Positions 7,089-15,525 of a stretch of 58,309 nucleotides of DNA are shown piece after piece; within the stretch, counting starts at the first letter, position 1; each line of letters opens with the position of its first letter. The notes under the pieces were generated by a model. It did not search any database and was not told the origin of the DNA. It was given only the letters and a program-made list of their open reading frames with translations. A program made the translations under genes and the position numbers. This DNA is from Brevibacillus centrosporus (GTDB taxonomy: Bacteria; Bacillota; Bacilli; Brevibacillales; Brevibacillaceae): the NCBI RefSeq assembly GCF_003710815.1, contig NZ_RHHP01000034.1, positions 1-58,309 of the forward strand, in the 5' to 3' direction.

Positions 7089-8223
7089 ACTGACCAATCC
7101 GCCTGATAAAGACTTCAACGCTGACATGGACTTCCGCGTCCTTGAAGTTTTGATCCCAATTCTTTTCATGGGTCTTCCAATACGCGTACTGATGTCTGCG
7201 GAGCTCCTCGCCGAACCCAAAAATATCTGTCTGGTAAGTCTTCTGCATCCTTTGGATGAGCGACTCCGCTTTTCTTTGGACAATCTTGTTCATCTGGATT
7301 TCTTTTTTTCGCAGCTTTTCGATCGTCGGGTTGTTTTTTAACCCGTCCTCAGCCAAATTGCCTTCTCCTCTGATCCGTACCGTAAATACGGGTTTTCCGT
7401 TTCTGATTTCCGTATGGATTTGGGACCGGACTGCCTTTACCTCCATCGTCGTAAATCCAGGGATGCCACCTTCGGGATTTTGCAAAATGACCTCGTCGCC
7501 TGCAGAAAAGGTGCCGTTGATCCAGCGAAGGGATTTGACCTCTTGATCCGAAAGCCACCCGATTAATTTATCCCCCTTCATGATAGCACCGCCAGCCATT
7601 TTCACTTCGTGCGGCTCGATGGTGATCCTCGGCAAAACGCTGTTGCTGCCGCTGTGAAAATTGGTAGAAAACTGGCCGATGGAGACCGTGTTGGGAAGGC
7701 GTGCTGTTTTGGATTCCCCTTCCTCTGTCAGCTTGCTGATGTACTGTCCGGAAACAGGCATTAATCTCGGTTTTACAGCCAAAGCGCTTTTTCCCATCCC
7801 TTTTGCGATGACCAGCTTAATATTTCTTCGGGATTCATGGTCGCGAAAGAATAGATCGAGCGCATGACTGATCCCGTCCTTTGCCATTTCTTCGCCGATG
7901 ATAATGATCTGCAGATGCTCGTAGTACGGCTGCCTGGCGACGCGTGTTGCCATAAGCCGAATGCACTCAAAAATAGAAGGTCCCGTAGATGTCGCATTCC
8001 AGATGGGAGAAATATTGGTGCTGCTTATACGGCTAGACAGGGCACGCGCCTCTGTGAACTGTGCCGAATACTCGTAATAAGAGCGTTTCCCCTTCTCGGG
8101 AAGGTTTTTATCGATGGCAATCGCCATGACAAACAGACGCTCTTGGATCTCGACGCGATCCCAGCAGCCGCTCAAGAGCAAGGGAAGAACAGCACTAAGA
8201 AGCAGGAGGGCACGGCGTTTCAA
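7081..8223 (-). CDS. GerC-type spore germination lipoprotein (Ger(x)C family)
   Basis: A 380-residue lipoprotein, the C subunit of a germinant receptor in the spore inner membrane. The signal peptide ends in a lipobox LLSGC, with the modified Cys at residue 20, followed by WDRVEIQERLFVMAIAIDK, the hallmark N-terminus of GerAC proteins. The C-terminal domain runs to SVEVFIRRIGQ. A TTG start at 8223 is chosen: its last bases form TTGA with the stop of gerB, and AAAGGAGG lies eight bases upstream inside gerB. The frame also allows an upstream ATG at 8247. Third gene of an A-B-C operon, apparently intact. Confidence 0.92.
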   Translation of the reverse strand: MKRRALLLLSAVLPLLLSGCWDRVEIQERLFVMAIAIDKNLPEKGKRSYYEYSAQFTEARALSSRISSTNISPIWNATSTGPSIFECIRLMATRVARQPYYEHLQIIIIGEEMAKDGISHALDLFFRDHESRRNIKLVIAKGMGKSALAVKPRLMPVSGQYISKLTEEGESKTARLPNTVSIGQFSTNFHSGSNSVLPRITIEPHEVKMAGGAIMKGDKLIGWLSDQEVKSLRWINGTFSAGDEVILQNPEGGIPGFTTMEVKAVRSQIHTEIRNGKPVFTVRIRGEGNLAEDGLKNNPTIEKLRKKEIQMNKIVQRKAESLIQRMQKTYQTDIFGFGEELRRHQYAYWKTHEKNWDQNFKDAEVHVSVEVFIRRIGQFK

Positions 8224-9308
8224 GCTGATTTCCTCCTTTTTTTCCATTTGTACACGAGGACGAGCCAAATAGGCACGACAGCGATCAGGGAAACGCCCAG
8301 CCAGCTTGCCCATTTACTCCATTTATCCACCTCCAAAATATTGCGGGGCAGGACCGCGATCAGAAAGACGAGAGGAATCATGTACAAGGCGATGACGCGA
8401 TGCTCCTGAAGCCCCAGCATTTGTGAAGCAATGAGACTGGCGCAGTAGTGGAACATCACGACGGTCGTGACCGCAAAGGGAATCCAGACCATCATCATGA
8501 TCGAGTCCAAGCGTTCGATAAACGCGCCGGGAACTTCGATGTTTTTAATGATCGCAAGCGTCGGGTATTCGACCAAGGTTACCTCTGATTTTCCCAGGAC
8601 GGCTATACACAAAATCGTAACGATGACGTACAGAATCATCGTAGCACCGATGGAAATCAATGCGGCTCGCTGTGCGCCTCTTGGCTGCTCCATGAACGGC
8701 TGGATGAACAGCAGGATCTCAAATCCCATAAAGGAAAAAAAGGTTGAAGGCAACGCGTGCATGAGTGGTTGAATCCCATCTCCGAGAACAGGCAGGATTC
8801 TCCCAAAATCCGTATCGCGGATCGTCTGGGTCAAGACGAGCAGAAGCAACAGAAGGGCGAGGGGTTGGATGAACTCGTTAAAGCGGGCGATCGCATTGAC
8901 GCCGTGCAAGACCAGATAAGAACTGATGGTAAGCATGCCAATAATGATGACCTCAACAGGAGTCAGGTCCAGCAGGAACAGCTTGGTCACATCGGCAGAG
9001 ATGCGTACCACTGTCCCGACAAACATCAGAAAATAGAGCAGAAAAGCAAGCAGGACGATCGTTCCTAAAATTTTCCCGATCAGCGTCGGAGCATAGTGAA
9101 TGATGCTTTTGCCAGGGAAGCGATTTCCGAGATAGGCCATGATCGAGACAGCTACCATGGCCAGAAAGCCTGCTGCAAAGATGACGATCCAGCTGTCGAC
9201 ACCAGCTTTGGCCCCAACGGTTTCTGGCAAGGTCAATATTCCCACGCCTACCATAGCGGCAAACAGCTGGACAACGATTTGCGAGGTCGTTAATCGATCC
9301 TTTATCAC
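8220..9308 (-). CDS. GerB-type germination permease (spore germination protein, ArcD/ProY family)
   Basis: A 362-residue integral membrane protein with about ten helices, the B subunit of the germinant receptor and an APC-superfamily relative (KDRLTTSQIVVQLFAAMVG, GVGILTLPETVG near the start). B subunits carry much of the germinant-binding specificity; the ligand cannot be told from sequence. A GTG at 9308 is preferred because AAAGGGTGG lies five bases upstream; a GTG at 9317 in the same frame would overlap the gerA stop by seven bases. The gene ends in a TTGA overlap with gerC. Confidence 0.9.
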   Translation of the reverse strand: MIKDRLTTSQIVVQLFAAMVGVGILTLPETVGAKAGVDSWIVIFAAGFLAMVAVSIMAYLGNRFPGKSIIHYAPTLIGKILGTIVLLAFLLYFLMFVGTVVRISADVTKLFLLDLTPVEVIIIGMLTISSYLVLHGVNAIARFNEFIQPLALLLLLLVLTQTIRDTDFGRILPVLGDGIQPLMHALPSTFFSFMGFEILLFIQPFMEQPRGAQRAALISIGATMILYVIVTILCIAVLGKSEVTLVEYPTLAIIKNIEVPGAFIERLDSIMMMVWIPFAVTTVVMFHYCASLIASQMLGLQEHRVIALYMIPLVFLIAVLPRNILEVDKWSKWASWLGVSLIAVVPIWLVLVYKWKKRRKSA

Positions 9309-9310
9309 GC

Positions 9311-10714
9311 TTACCACCCTTTCTTGCGTTTTTGGGTGTTCATTCGTTTTTGATCCAAGGGATGGAGGATTTCAGGACGATTTTTCATATAGATCAGCGG
9401 GGCACGAACGAGCAGGTCCTTCCAGTCGCTGAACCGATACGGTGTAATGGGCGCAAAATAGTTGATCCCGAAAGATTTGAGAGAGACCAAATGAGCCAGT
9501 ATTGCCATCAAGCCGAGCAGCAGCCCGAACATACCCAGGCTGCCGGACAAGATCATCAACGGAAAACGCAGCAAACGCAAGGCGATGGCCCCATTGTACG
9601 CAGGGACCAAAAAGGAAGAAATAGCCGTGATGGCAACGACAATGACGAGCACGGGACTGACGATTCCCGCCTCTACAGCCGATTGACCGATGACGAGACC
9701 GCCGACGATCCCAATCGTTTGTCCCATGACCTTGGGCAGACGCAACCCGGCCTCGCGCAGCATCTCGAGCGTTGCCTCCATGAAGAGTGCCTCCAGAAAG
9801 GCAGGAAAAGGCACCTCCGACCTGCCGGCAGAAATACTCAAGGCTAATTGCGTGGGAATCATTCCGGGATGATAAGAGATGAGGGCAATGTACAGGGAAG
9901 GCAACGTCAAAGCGATCGCAGCACCTGCTACCCGAATAATGCGAATGGCAGTGCCGATCATCCACCGCTCGTAATAGTCGTCCGGAGACTGAAACAGCAT
10001 GGAAAACGTTACGGGAACGATCAGCACGGAAGAATTGCCATCCACCATGATGGCAATGCGTCCTTCCAGCATGGCAAACAGAACATTGGAGGGCCTCTCC
10101 GTATACTGTGCTTGCGGAAAGGGAGAGTACCAGCTGTCTTCGATCCATTGTTCAATCGTCCCGCTGTCCAGCACCTTATCCAAATCAACGGTAGACAACC
10201 GCGTCCGTACTTCGTCGAGAATGTTTGGATTGACGATGCCATCCACATAGAGCATCGCTACCTTCGTATTTGTCCGCCTACCTAACTCCTGAATCGTGAC
10301 CTTTAATTCGGGATCCGGGTATCTGCGTCTAATTAACGATACATTCGTGCGCAAGGATTCCACAAAGCTGTCACGCGGTCCACGCAGAGCGCTTTCGTTT
10401 TCCGATTCCTGAATGCTTCTTTCCTCCAGGCCGCTGCCGATCGCAAAATAAGCTTCCTGGTCACAGTCTCGAACGATCAGGAGATTGCCGTTTAAAATTT
10501 CACTGACGGCTTCGTCTACGGTAGAGATCGGCGAGAACGGCACTTCCACGCAGTTCTGGCGCAGTTTTTCCAGGATGTGGTCCTGAATGTAGTGGGAATC
10601 TACCAAGCTATCCAAAAAGCAGAGGGTAAAGGATTCGCCTGCGATATGGACCATGCTGTTCTGAAAGTCGGAGCTATCGCTGAAGCGGGAAGTCACTTCC
10701 GATACCCAATCCAT
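9311..10714 (-). CDS. GerA-type spore germination protein
   Basis: A 467-residue A subunit of a nutrient germinant receptor. It has a hydrophilic N-terminal half (with SENESALRGPRDSFVESLRTN at about 125-145, a strongly conserved GerA block), then about five membrane helices from residue 245, including PSLYIALISYHPGMIPTQLA and KVMGQTIGIVGGLVIGQSAV, and a hydrophilic tail. AGGAGG seven bases before the ATG fixes the start at 10714. First gene of the intact gerA-gerB-gerC operon; a forespore-type promoter is proposed upstream. A damaged paralogue lies at 44982. Confidence 0.93.
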   Translation of the reverse strand: MDWVSEVTSRFSDSSDFQNSMVHIAGESFTLCFLDSLVDSHYIQDHILEKLRQNCVEVPFSPISTVDEAVSEILNGNLLIVRDCDQEAYFAIGSGLEERSIQESENESALRGPRDSFVESLRTNVSLIRRRYPDPELKVTIQELGRRTNTKVAMLYVDGIVNPNILDEVRTRLSTVDLDKVLDSGTIEQWIEDSWYSPFPQAQYTERPSNVLFAMLEGRIAIMVDGNSSVLIVPVTFSMLFQSPDDYYERWMIGTAIRIIRVAGAAIALTLPSLYIALISYHPGMIPTQLALSISAGRSEVPFPAFLEALFMEATLEMLREAGLRLPKVMGQTIGIVGGLVIGQSAVEAGIVSPVLVIVVAITAISSFLVPAYNGAIALRLLRFPLMILSGSLGMFGLLLGLMAILAHLVSLKSFGINYFAPITPYRFSDWKDLLVRAPLIYMKNRPEILHPLDQKRMNTQKRKKGW

Positions 10715-10743
10715 GGTAATACCTCCTGAAGAAGGAATATACG

Positions 10744-10773
10744 TATTGTTAGACAAACCGATCACATTATGCA
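10744..10773 (-). promoter_or_regulatory. Candidate forespore (sigma-G-like) promoter of the germination operon
   Basis: Reading the minus strand, TGCATAA (10773-10767) is followed after about 18 bases by ACAATACG (about 10749-10742). This partly resembles the sigma-G consensus (GHATR, 18 bases, CATWHTA), and germinant receptors are normally sigma-G genes. The -10 match is imperfect. Confidence 0.35.
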
Positions 10774-10817
10774 GAAAACCGGAATGTTGCGAGCAAAAAA
10801 ACAGCTGTCACGGGCAG

Positions 10818-10845
10818 TTGCAAAACAGAGCGAAAGGAGTATAAT
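10818..10845 (+). promoter_or_regulatory. Probable sigma-A promoter of mntH
   Basis: TTGCAA (10818-10823), 16 bases, then a perfect TATAAT (10840-10845). The predicted start site near 10852 falls at the edge of the palindrome described in the next entry. Confidence 0.6.
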
Positions 10846-10851
10846 GAGAAT

Positions 10852-10871
10852 ATGTTTCGCTAGGTAAACAT
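10852..10871. promoter_or_regulatory. Palindromic operator candidate for a DtxR/MntR-type repressor at mntH
   Basis: ATGTTTCGCTAGGTAAACAT is a near-perfect 20-base palindrome (8 of 10 pairs, centred on CTAG) that begins at the expected transcript start of mntH. Its size, A/T-rich ends and position suit a manganese-responsive MntR repressor, which controls mntH in Bacillus. Binding is inferred. Confidence 0.5.
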
Positions 10872-10962
10872 TTTTGGTTAGAGCAAATCTCTATATTTTT
10901 TTCTTTAAAAGTTGCCCTTGTGCAAAAAAAATGGACTAAGCCATAAAAGGTAGGTGGAAATC

Positions 10963-12315
10963 ATGTTAACTGGATCAAATGCAACAAAAGCAGCAAAAGA
11001 AAGCAGCTGGAGAAGAGAGGCGTCGCAGCCGTCTCTGCCTGAGGTACATCGATCGATGAAGGTACCGCAAAAAGGCTCTTGGATTCGCAAATTCCTCGCG
11101 TTTGCAGGACCTGGCTACCTCGTAGCGGTCGGCTATATGGATCCAGGTAACTGGGCCACTGACATCGCTGGGGGTTCACTGTTTGGTTACTCTTTGCTGT
11201 CAGTGATCATGCTGTCCAATCTCATGGCCATTCTGCTGCAGGCGCTGGCTGGAAAGCTGGGGATTGTGACAGGAAGAGACTTGGCGCAGGCTTGCCGGGA
11301 TCATTACAGCAAACCTGTCGCAATGGGCTTGTGGGTACTGTGTGAGCTTGCGATCGCAGCCTGCGATTTGGCAGAGGTCATCGGTGCAGCCATCGCTTTG
11401 AATTTATTATTTGGCATCCCTCTTCTCTACGGTGTCTTAATTACAGCGTTGGACGTTTTGGTCGTTCTTTTCTTGCAGAACAAAGGGTTCCGCTATATCG
11501 AGTCGATCGTCATCGCGTTGATCGTGACGATCGGGGCATGCTTCGCTTTTGAGATGTTCTGGTCACAGCCTGAGGTAAAAGAGATTTTGGGCGGCTTTAT
11601 TCCTACCGCCGAAATTGTGAAAAATCCGGAAATGCTCTACATTGCCATCGGGATTTTGGGCGCGACGGTTATGCCACATAACCTGTACCTGCACTCTTCC
11701 ATCGTACAGACCCGGCAATACGAGCAGACTACGCTAGGCAAACGGGAAGCGATCAAATACGCGACCGCAGACTCCACGATTGCTCTCATTTTCGCCCTTG
11801 GCATTAACGCAGCGATCCTGATCCTGTCTGCGGCGACGTTCCACCGAGCAGGAATGACAGAAGTAGCGGAGATCGGCGATGCTTATCACCTGTTGGCACC
11901 TTTGCTGGGGACCACTTTAGGCAGTATTCTTTTTGGGGTCGCTTTGCTTGCGGCGGGAATGAACTCGACGCTGACAGGAACGCTGGCAGGCCAGATCGTC
12001 ATGGAAGGCTTCCTGAACCTGCGCATCACGCCTTGGCTCAGAAGGCTGATTACGCGGATGATCGCCATTATCCCCGCTGTGATCGTGACAGCTCTGTACG
12101 GCGAAAGCGGCACAACGCAGCTGCTGATCCTCAGCCAGGTCATCCTGTCGCTCCAGCTGTCCTTTGCCGTCGTTCCACTGGTGAAATTTACGAACGACAA
12201 AAAGAAAATGGGCGAATTCGTGAATGCCCCTTGGCTGAAAGTCCTGTCCTGGATCGTCGCGATCATTATCATGGTGCTGAATGCTTATCTTCTGTACCAG
12301 ACTTTGTTTGGCTAA
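10963..12315 (+). CDS. mntH: Nramp family divalent metal (Mn2+) transporter MntH
   Basis: A 450-residue proton-coupled manganese importer of the plasma membrane with eleven or so helices. The two metal-site motifs are present: VGYMDPGNWATD at about residues 53-64 and MPHNLYLHSSIV at about 236-247, and the family loop GQIVMEGFLNLRI lies at about 342-354. The hydrophilic N-terminal 40 residues are typical of Bacillales MntH. The ATG at 10963 follows GGTAGGTGG; a GTG nine bases upstream overlaps that site. Monocistronic, between a sigma-A promoter with a palindromic operator and a terminator. Confidence 0.95.
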   Translation: MLTGSNATKAAKESSWRREASQPSLPEVHRSMKVPQKGSWIRKFLAFAGPGYLVAVGYMDPGNWATDIAGGSLFGYSLLSVIMLSNLMAILLQALAGKLGIVTGRDLAQACRDHYSKPVAMGLWVLCELAIAACDLAEVIGAAIALNLLFGIPLLYGVLITALDVLVVLFLQNKGFRYIESIVIALIVTIGACFAFEMFWSQPEVKEILGGFIPTAEIVKNPEMLYIAIGILGATVMPHNLYLHSSIVQTRQYEQTTLGKREAIKYATADSTIALIFALGINAAILILSAATFHRAGMTEVAEIGDAYHLLAPLLGTTLGSILFGVALLAAGMNSTLTGTLAGQIVMEGFLNLRITPWLRRLITRMIAIIPAVIVTALYGESGTTQLLILSQVILSLQLSFAVVPLVKFTNDKKKMGEFVNAPWLKVLSWIVAIIIMVLNAYLLYQTLFG

Positions 12316-12323
12316 AGAGTAAG

Positions 12324-12360
12324 AAGAGTTGTTCCCAGTGTGGAATGACTCTTTTTCTTT
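12324..12360 (+). terminator. Terminator of mntH
   Basis: AAGAGTTGTTCC (12324-12335) pairs with GGAATGACTCTT (12342-12353), with one G-U and one mismatch at most two positions, followed by a T-rich tract. Confidence 0.7.
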
Positions 12361-12472
12361 TCGGCAGGAAACGGTGACTTTACGGAAGGGGCTCAAAGAG
12401 ATACGATCAGAGGAGTGTTTTGTATTTGGAAAATTGGGAATTTGATGTGACAGGGACAGGAGGCTGAGATAC

Positions 12473-13180
12473 ATGGAACAGGAGAAATGGGGTATTGTCG
12501 GAATTGGAACATTAGGAGGCGCGATTTTAAAGCAGCTGAGTAACGGGAAGCGATTCATCGACTTCTATCATCCGAATGCCGAGAAGGCTGCAGGGATTGC
12601 ACAGGCCAATCCCGGGCACCAGAGCCTCACAGTAGAAGAGCTGGACAGTCTCGACTTCCTGATTCTGGCGCTGCCTGCTGATCGGCTGGTGCCATTCGTA
12701 CAGAGCCTGCTAGACTCCGGTTTGTCGCTGACGACAGTGACCTTGCTCAACTTGGCAACGGTGGTAAAAACAGCTGAACTGAATCGTCAGTTCCCACAGC
12801 TTCGTTTTCTGGGGATGAAATTCATGGGGCATGCGGTGGATTTACGCGAGCGTGGTAACGGTCTGTTTATTACGGAACCGAATGAGCAGTTCGCGTCTGC
12901 GCAGGAGCGCGCCATCCGCTTTTTTGAGCAAATCGGTCAAGTCATCGTCGATAAGGAAGACGTGGTAGAGGAAGTGAATTCACTCGCTACGCGTATCGCA
13001 GTCAAAGCGGCGTTTGAGCTGGAGCAGGCGATCCGTGAAGGCGGATACCGCCAGGAGTACGCTTCCCGTGCGCTCGTTTCCGTCGCACCTGAGGTCATGC
13101 GTGCCTACGCTAGCGGGACGATGGGCCATTTTGCTCGCAAGATCGTCGAGCAGCTGCTGCAGGAACAGCAGGAGAGCTGA
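12473..13180 (+). CDS. NAD(P)-binding oxidoreductase-like protein (ProC/F420-dependent reductase fold)
   Basis: A 235-residue protein with an N-terminal Rossmann motif (WGIVGIGTLGGAILKQL, residues about 6-22), then LDFLILALPADRLVPFVQSLL and TVTLLNLATVV, as in pyrroline-5-carboxylate reductase and related NAD(P)-binding proteins. The C-terminal helical region (residues about 160-235) may form the dimer. It lacks enough of the ProC signature to be called ProC, and its substrate is unknown. AGGAGG about nine bases before the ATG supports the start. It appears to be a single-gene unit with a terminator downstream. Confidence 0.7.
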   Translation: MEQEKWGIVGIGTLGGAILKQLSNGKRFIDFYHPNAEKAAGIAQANPGHQSLTVEELDSLDFLILALPADRLVPFVQSLLDSGLSLTTVTLLNLATVVKTAELNRQFPQLRFLGMKFMGHAVDLRERGNGLFITEPNEQFASAQERAIRFFEQIGQVIVDKEDVVEEVNSLATRIAVKAAFELEQAIREGGYRQEYASRALVSVAPEVMRAYASGTMGHFARKIVEQLLQEQQES

Positions 13181-13196
13181 TCGAAAAACAGCTTTG

Positions 13197-13246
13197 CCGG
13201 AGGTCTCAGCAACGAACGGTCGCTGGGGACTTCGGTTATTTTTTTG
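13197..13246 (+). terminator. Probable terminator
   Basis: CCGGAGGTCTCAGC (13197-13210) can pair with GCTGGGGACTTCGG (13222-13235) using several G-U pairs; a run of T follows. Confidence 0.6.
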
Positions 13247-13285
13247 TTTGGAGAAAGGCTGATTTTTCCAAATTATACTTACGTG

Positions 13286-13313
13286 CGCAACCTTTTTCCT
13301 TCTGGTTCGTATG
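13286..13313 (+). promoter_or_regulatory. ECF (sigma-W-like) promoter of the nfeD-flotillin operon
   Basis: CGCAAC (13286-13291), exactly 16 bases beginning CTTTTT, then CGTATG (13308-13313). This matches the sigma-W pattern TGAAAC-N16-CGTATA in its AAC and CGTA cores and its spacing. In B. subtilis the homologous yuaF-yuaG operon belongs to the sigma-W regulon. Confidence 0.6.
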
Positions 13314-13348
13314 AAAAATAGATGCATTTATGGAAAGGGGTGGCAAAT

Positions 13349-13894
13349 GTGGGGGTGCTTGAAACCATCTACATCGTCTGCCTGATCTGTGGGGTTCTTT
13401 ACGCACTTTTCGCCTTGATTTTTGGTCATACGGGAGCGGATGGGATAGGACATGGTCATGCTCATTTGCCCGTGTTTCAGCCAATCTTGCTTGTCAGCGG
13501 CGCTACAGCATTTGGCGCAGCCGGGTACCTGCTCACTCGCTTCACGTCCCTATCTACGCTGATGGTGCTCGGAGCAGCGGTTATCCTCGGTGCTGGACTG
13601 GCAGTGGCCGCCTATTTTCTGTGGGTTGAGCCGATGAGTCGAGCAGAAAGCTCCACCGGTTATGCCATGAGCCAGCTGGGAGGGAAAATAGGCGAGGTCA
13701 GTACGACGATTCCTGTCAACGGATTGGGTGAGGTACTGGTGACAATGGTCAGTGGAACGACCTTTCACATGGCAGCCAGTCTGGACGGCATCCCGATTAA
13801 GCAAGGCACGCGGGTCGTTGTGGTGGAAGTGCGCGACCATGTTCTATACGTCACTCCTTTCCCGCATGAAGCTTCAGAAAAAGAGGAGGAATAA
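13349..13894 (+). CDS. NfeD-like membrane protein (YuaF type)
   Basis: A 181-residue protein with about three membrane helices (residues 1-20, 40-60, 65-90) and a C-terminal soluble OB-fold-like domain (GKIGEVSTTIPVNGLGEVLV ... VVVVEVRDHVLYVTPF), as in short NfeD proteins that partner flotillins. The GTG at 13349 is chosen because AAAGGGGTGG precedes it by five bases; the ATG at 13322 would sit at the predicted transcription start. The gene ends 3 bases before flotillin, so the two are coupled. The likely role is support of flotillin membrane domains under envelope stress. Confidence 0.82.
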   Translation: MGVLETIYIVCLICGVLYALFALIFGHTGADGIGHGHAHLPVFQPILLVSGATAFGAAGYLLTRFTSLSTLMVLGAAVILGAGLAVAAYFLWVEPMSRAESSTGYAMSQLGGKIGEVSTTIPVNGLGEVLVTMVSGTTFHMAASLDGIPIKQGTRVVVVEVRDHVLYVTPFPHEASEKEEE

Positions 13895-13897
13895 TCG

Positions 13898-15478
13898 ATG
13901 TCACTACTAGGGCTAGAACCGGGGATTTTGACGACTGTATTGATCGTCATCGTTGTATTCGTCGTACTGGGTATCGCCTTCTGGGCGAGATACAAGACAG
14001 TAGGTGCGGATGAAGCCATGATCGTAACGGGGAGCTATCTCGGCTCGAAAAATGTGCTAAGCGACGATTCCGGCCGCAAAATGAAGATCGTTCGGGGCGG
14101 TGGCGCCTTTATCTTGCCGATTTTTCAGCAAGCAAACTTCTTGAGTCTCTTGTCTCACAAGCTGGATGTTTCGACGCCAGAAGTGTATACCGAGCAGGGA
14201 GTTCCTGTCATGGCGGACGGTGTAGCGATTATTAAGGTGGGCGGATCGATTGACGACATCGCTACAGCGGCAGAGCAGTTCATGGGGAAAACGGATGAAG
14301 CGTTGAAATCCGAAGCCCAGGAGGTGCTGGAAGGCTATCTGCGGGCGATCCTCGGCAGTATGACCGTAGAAGAGATCTACAAGAACCGAGAGCGCTTCGC
14401 CCAAGAGGTGCAGTCGGTAGCGACCAAAGACCTGAAGAAAATGGGTCTGTCCGTGGTGAGTTTCACGATCAAGGATGTCAGGGACAAAAACGGTTACCTG
14501 GCTGCCCTCGGGATCCCGCAGATCGCAGCCGTCAAGCGAGATGCGACGATCTCCCAGGCCGATGCGGATAAAGAGGCGCGGATCAAGCAGGCGCAGGCAG
14601 AGGAAGAAGCACGCAAAGCGGAGCTGTTGAAGGAAACGAACATCGCGGAAGCCGAAAAGGAAAAAGAGCTGAAGGTGGCTGCCTTCAAGCAGGAGCAGGA
14701 CAAGGCAAAAGCAAGCGCGGACCAAGCCTACAAGCTGCAGGAGGCGGTAGCCAAGCAGCAAGTAACGGAAGAGGAAATGAAGGTCGATCTTGTTCGCAAG
14801 CAGAAAGAGATCGAGCTGGAAGAGAAAGAAATCCTGCGCCGCGAGCGGCAATACGACGCGGAAGTGAAAAAGAAAGCGGATGCGGATCGTTACTCTGTGG
14901 AGCAAGCGGCGGAAGCAGAAAAGGCGAAGAAGCTGCGTGAAGCTGATGCCCTCAAATACCGGATCGAAGCAGAAGCCAAAGCGATGGCCGAGCAAAAGAG
15001 ACTGGAAGGTCTGGCGATCGCGGAGGCGGAAAAAGCAAAAGGTACCGCAGAAGCAGAGGTCACTCGTCTGAAGCTGGAAGCGGAAGCGGAAGGGAAAGAA
15101 AAGCTGGCAGAAGCATTCGAAAAATTCGGTCACGCAGCGGTGCTCGATATTATTTCCAAGATGCTGCCTGAGCTGGCCGAGAAGATCGCCGAGCCGATGA
15201 AAGCCATCGACAAGGTGACCATCGTCGACGCAGGCGGAGGACAGGGAGATGGCGTCAATCGACTGAGTGGAAACGTAACCAAGCTGATGGCCCAACTGCC
15301 AGAGATGCTGAAAGACGTATCTGGAATCGATATGAACAAGATGATTGCGGGCTTTATGCAAAAAGGAGGAACGGTGCCGGTTCCTGCAGCAAGTGAGGCT
15401 GCAGCCACGGCTGTGCCCAAAGTGGAAGAGATGGCTGCCGTGCGGACGACTCCTGCTGCAGCGGATGCCCCAAAATAA
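13898..15478 (+). CDS. floT: Flotillin (FloT/YuaG)
   Basis: A 526-residue flotillin, a scaffold of ordered membrane domains. It has an N-terminal hydrophobic segment (residues about 10-30), an SPFH/band-7 domain (about 35-215, with the DVRDKNGYLAALGIPQIA block at its end), and a long Glu/Ala/Lys-rich coiled coil (about 220-395, many EAEKAK repeats). A C-terminal domain (about 410-480: HAAVLDIISKMLPELAEKIAEP) and an Ala/Pro-rich tail follow. Length and order match B. subtilis FloT. It is the second gene of an ECF-promoter operon with nfeD. The high third-position GC leaves a long open frame on the opposite strand, which I treat as an artefact. Confidence 0.95.
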   Translation: MSLLGLEPGILTTVLIVIVVFVVLGIAFWARYKTVGADEAMIVTGSYLGSKNVLSDDSGRKMKIVRGGGAFILPIFQQANFLSLLSHKLDVSTPEVYTEQGVPVMADGVAIIKVGGSIDDIATAAEQFMGKTDEALKSEAQEVLEGYLRAILGSMTVEEIYKNRERFAQEVQSVATKDLKKMGLSVVSFTIKDVRDKNGYLAALGIPQIAAVKRDATISQADADKEARIKQAQAEEEARKAELLKETNIAEAEKEKELKVAAFKQEQDKAKASADQAYKLQEAVAKQQVTEEEMKVDLVRKQKEIELEEKEILRRERQYDAEVKKKADADRYSVEQAAEAEKAKKLREADALKYRIEAEAKAMAEQKRLEGLAIAEAEKAKGTAEAEVTRLKLEAEAEGKEKLAEAFEKFGHAAVLDIISKMLPELAEKIAEPMKAIDKVTIVDAGGGQGDGVNRLSGNVTKLMAQLPEMLKDVSGIDMNKMIAGFMQKGGTVPVPAASEAAATAVPKVEEMAAVRTTPAAADAPK

Positions 15479-15488
15479 CGAAGACACC

Positions 15489-15520
15489 AAAGCCCCTTCG
15501 AGTTGGAAGGGGCTTTTTTT
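15489..15520 (+). terminator. Terminator of the flotillin operon
   Basis: AGCCCCTT pairs perfectly with AAGGGGCT around an 8-base loop, followed by TTTTTT. Confidence 0.88.
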
Positions 15521-15525
15521 GGCGT

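Noticed and set aside
14057..15490. A long open frame (477 codons) antisense to flotillin
   Set aside because: It mirrors the Glu/Ala/Lys-rich coiled-coil coding sequence, has no ribosome site, and its product has no recognisable family; it is a codon-bias artefact.
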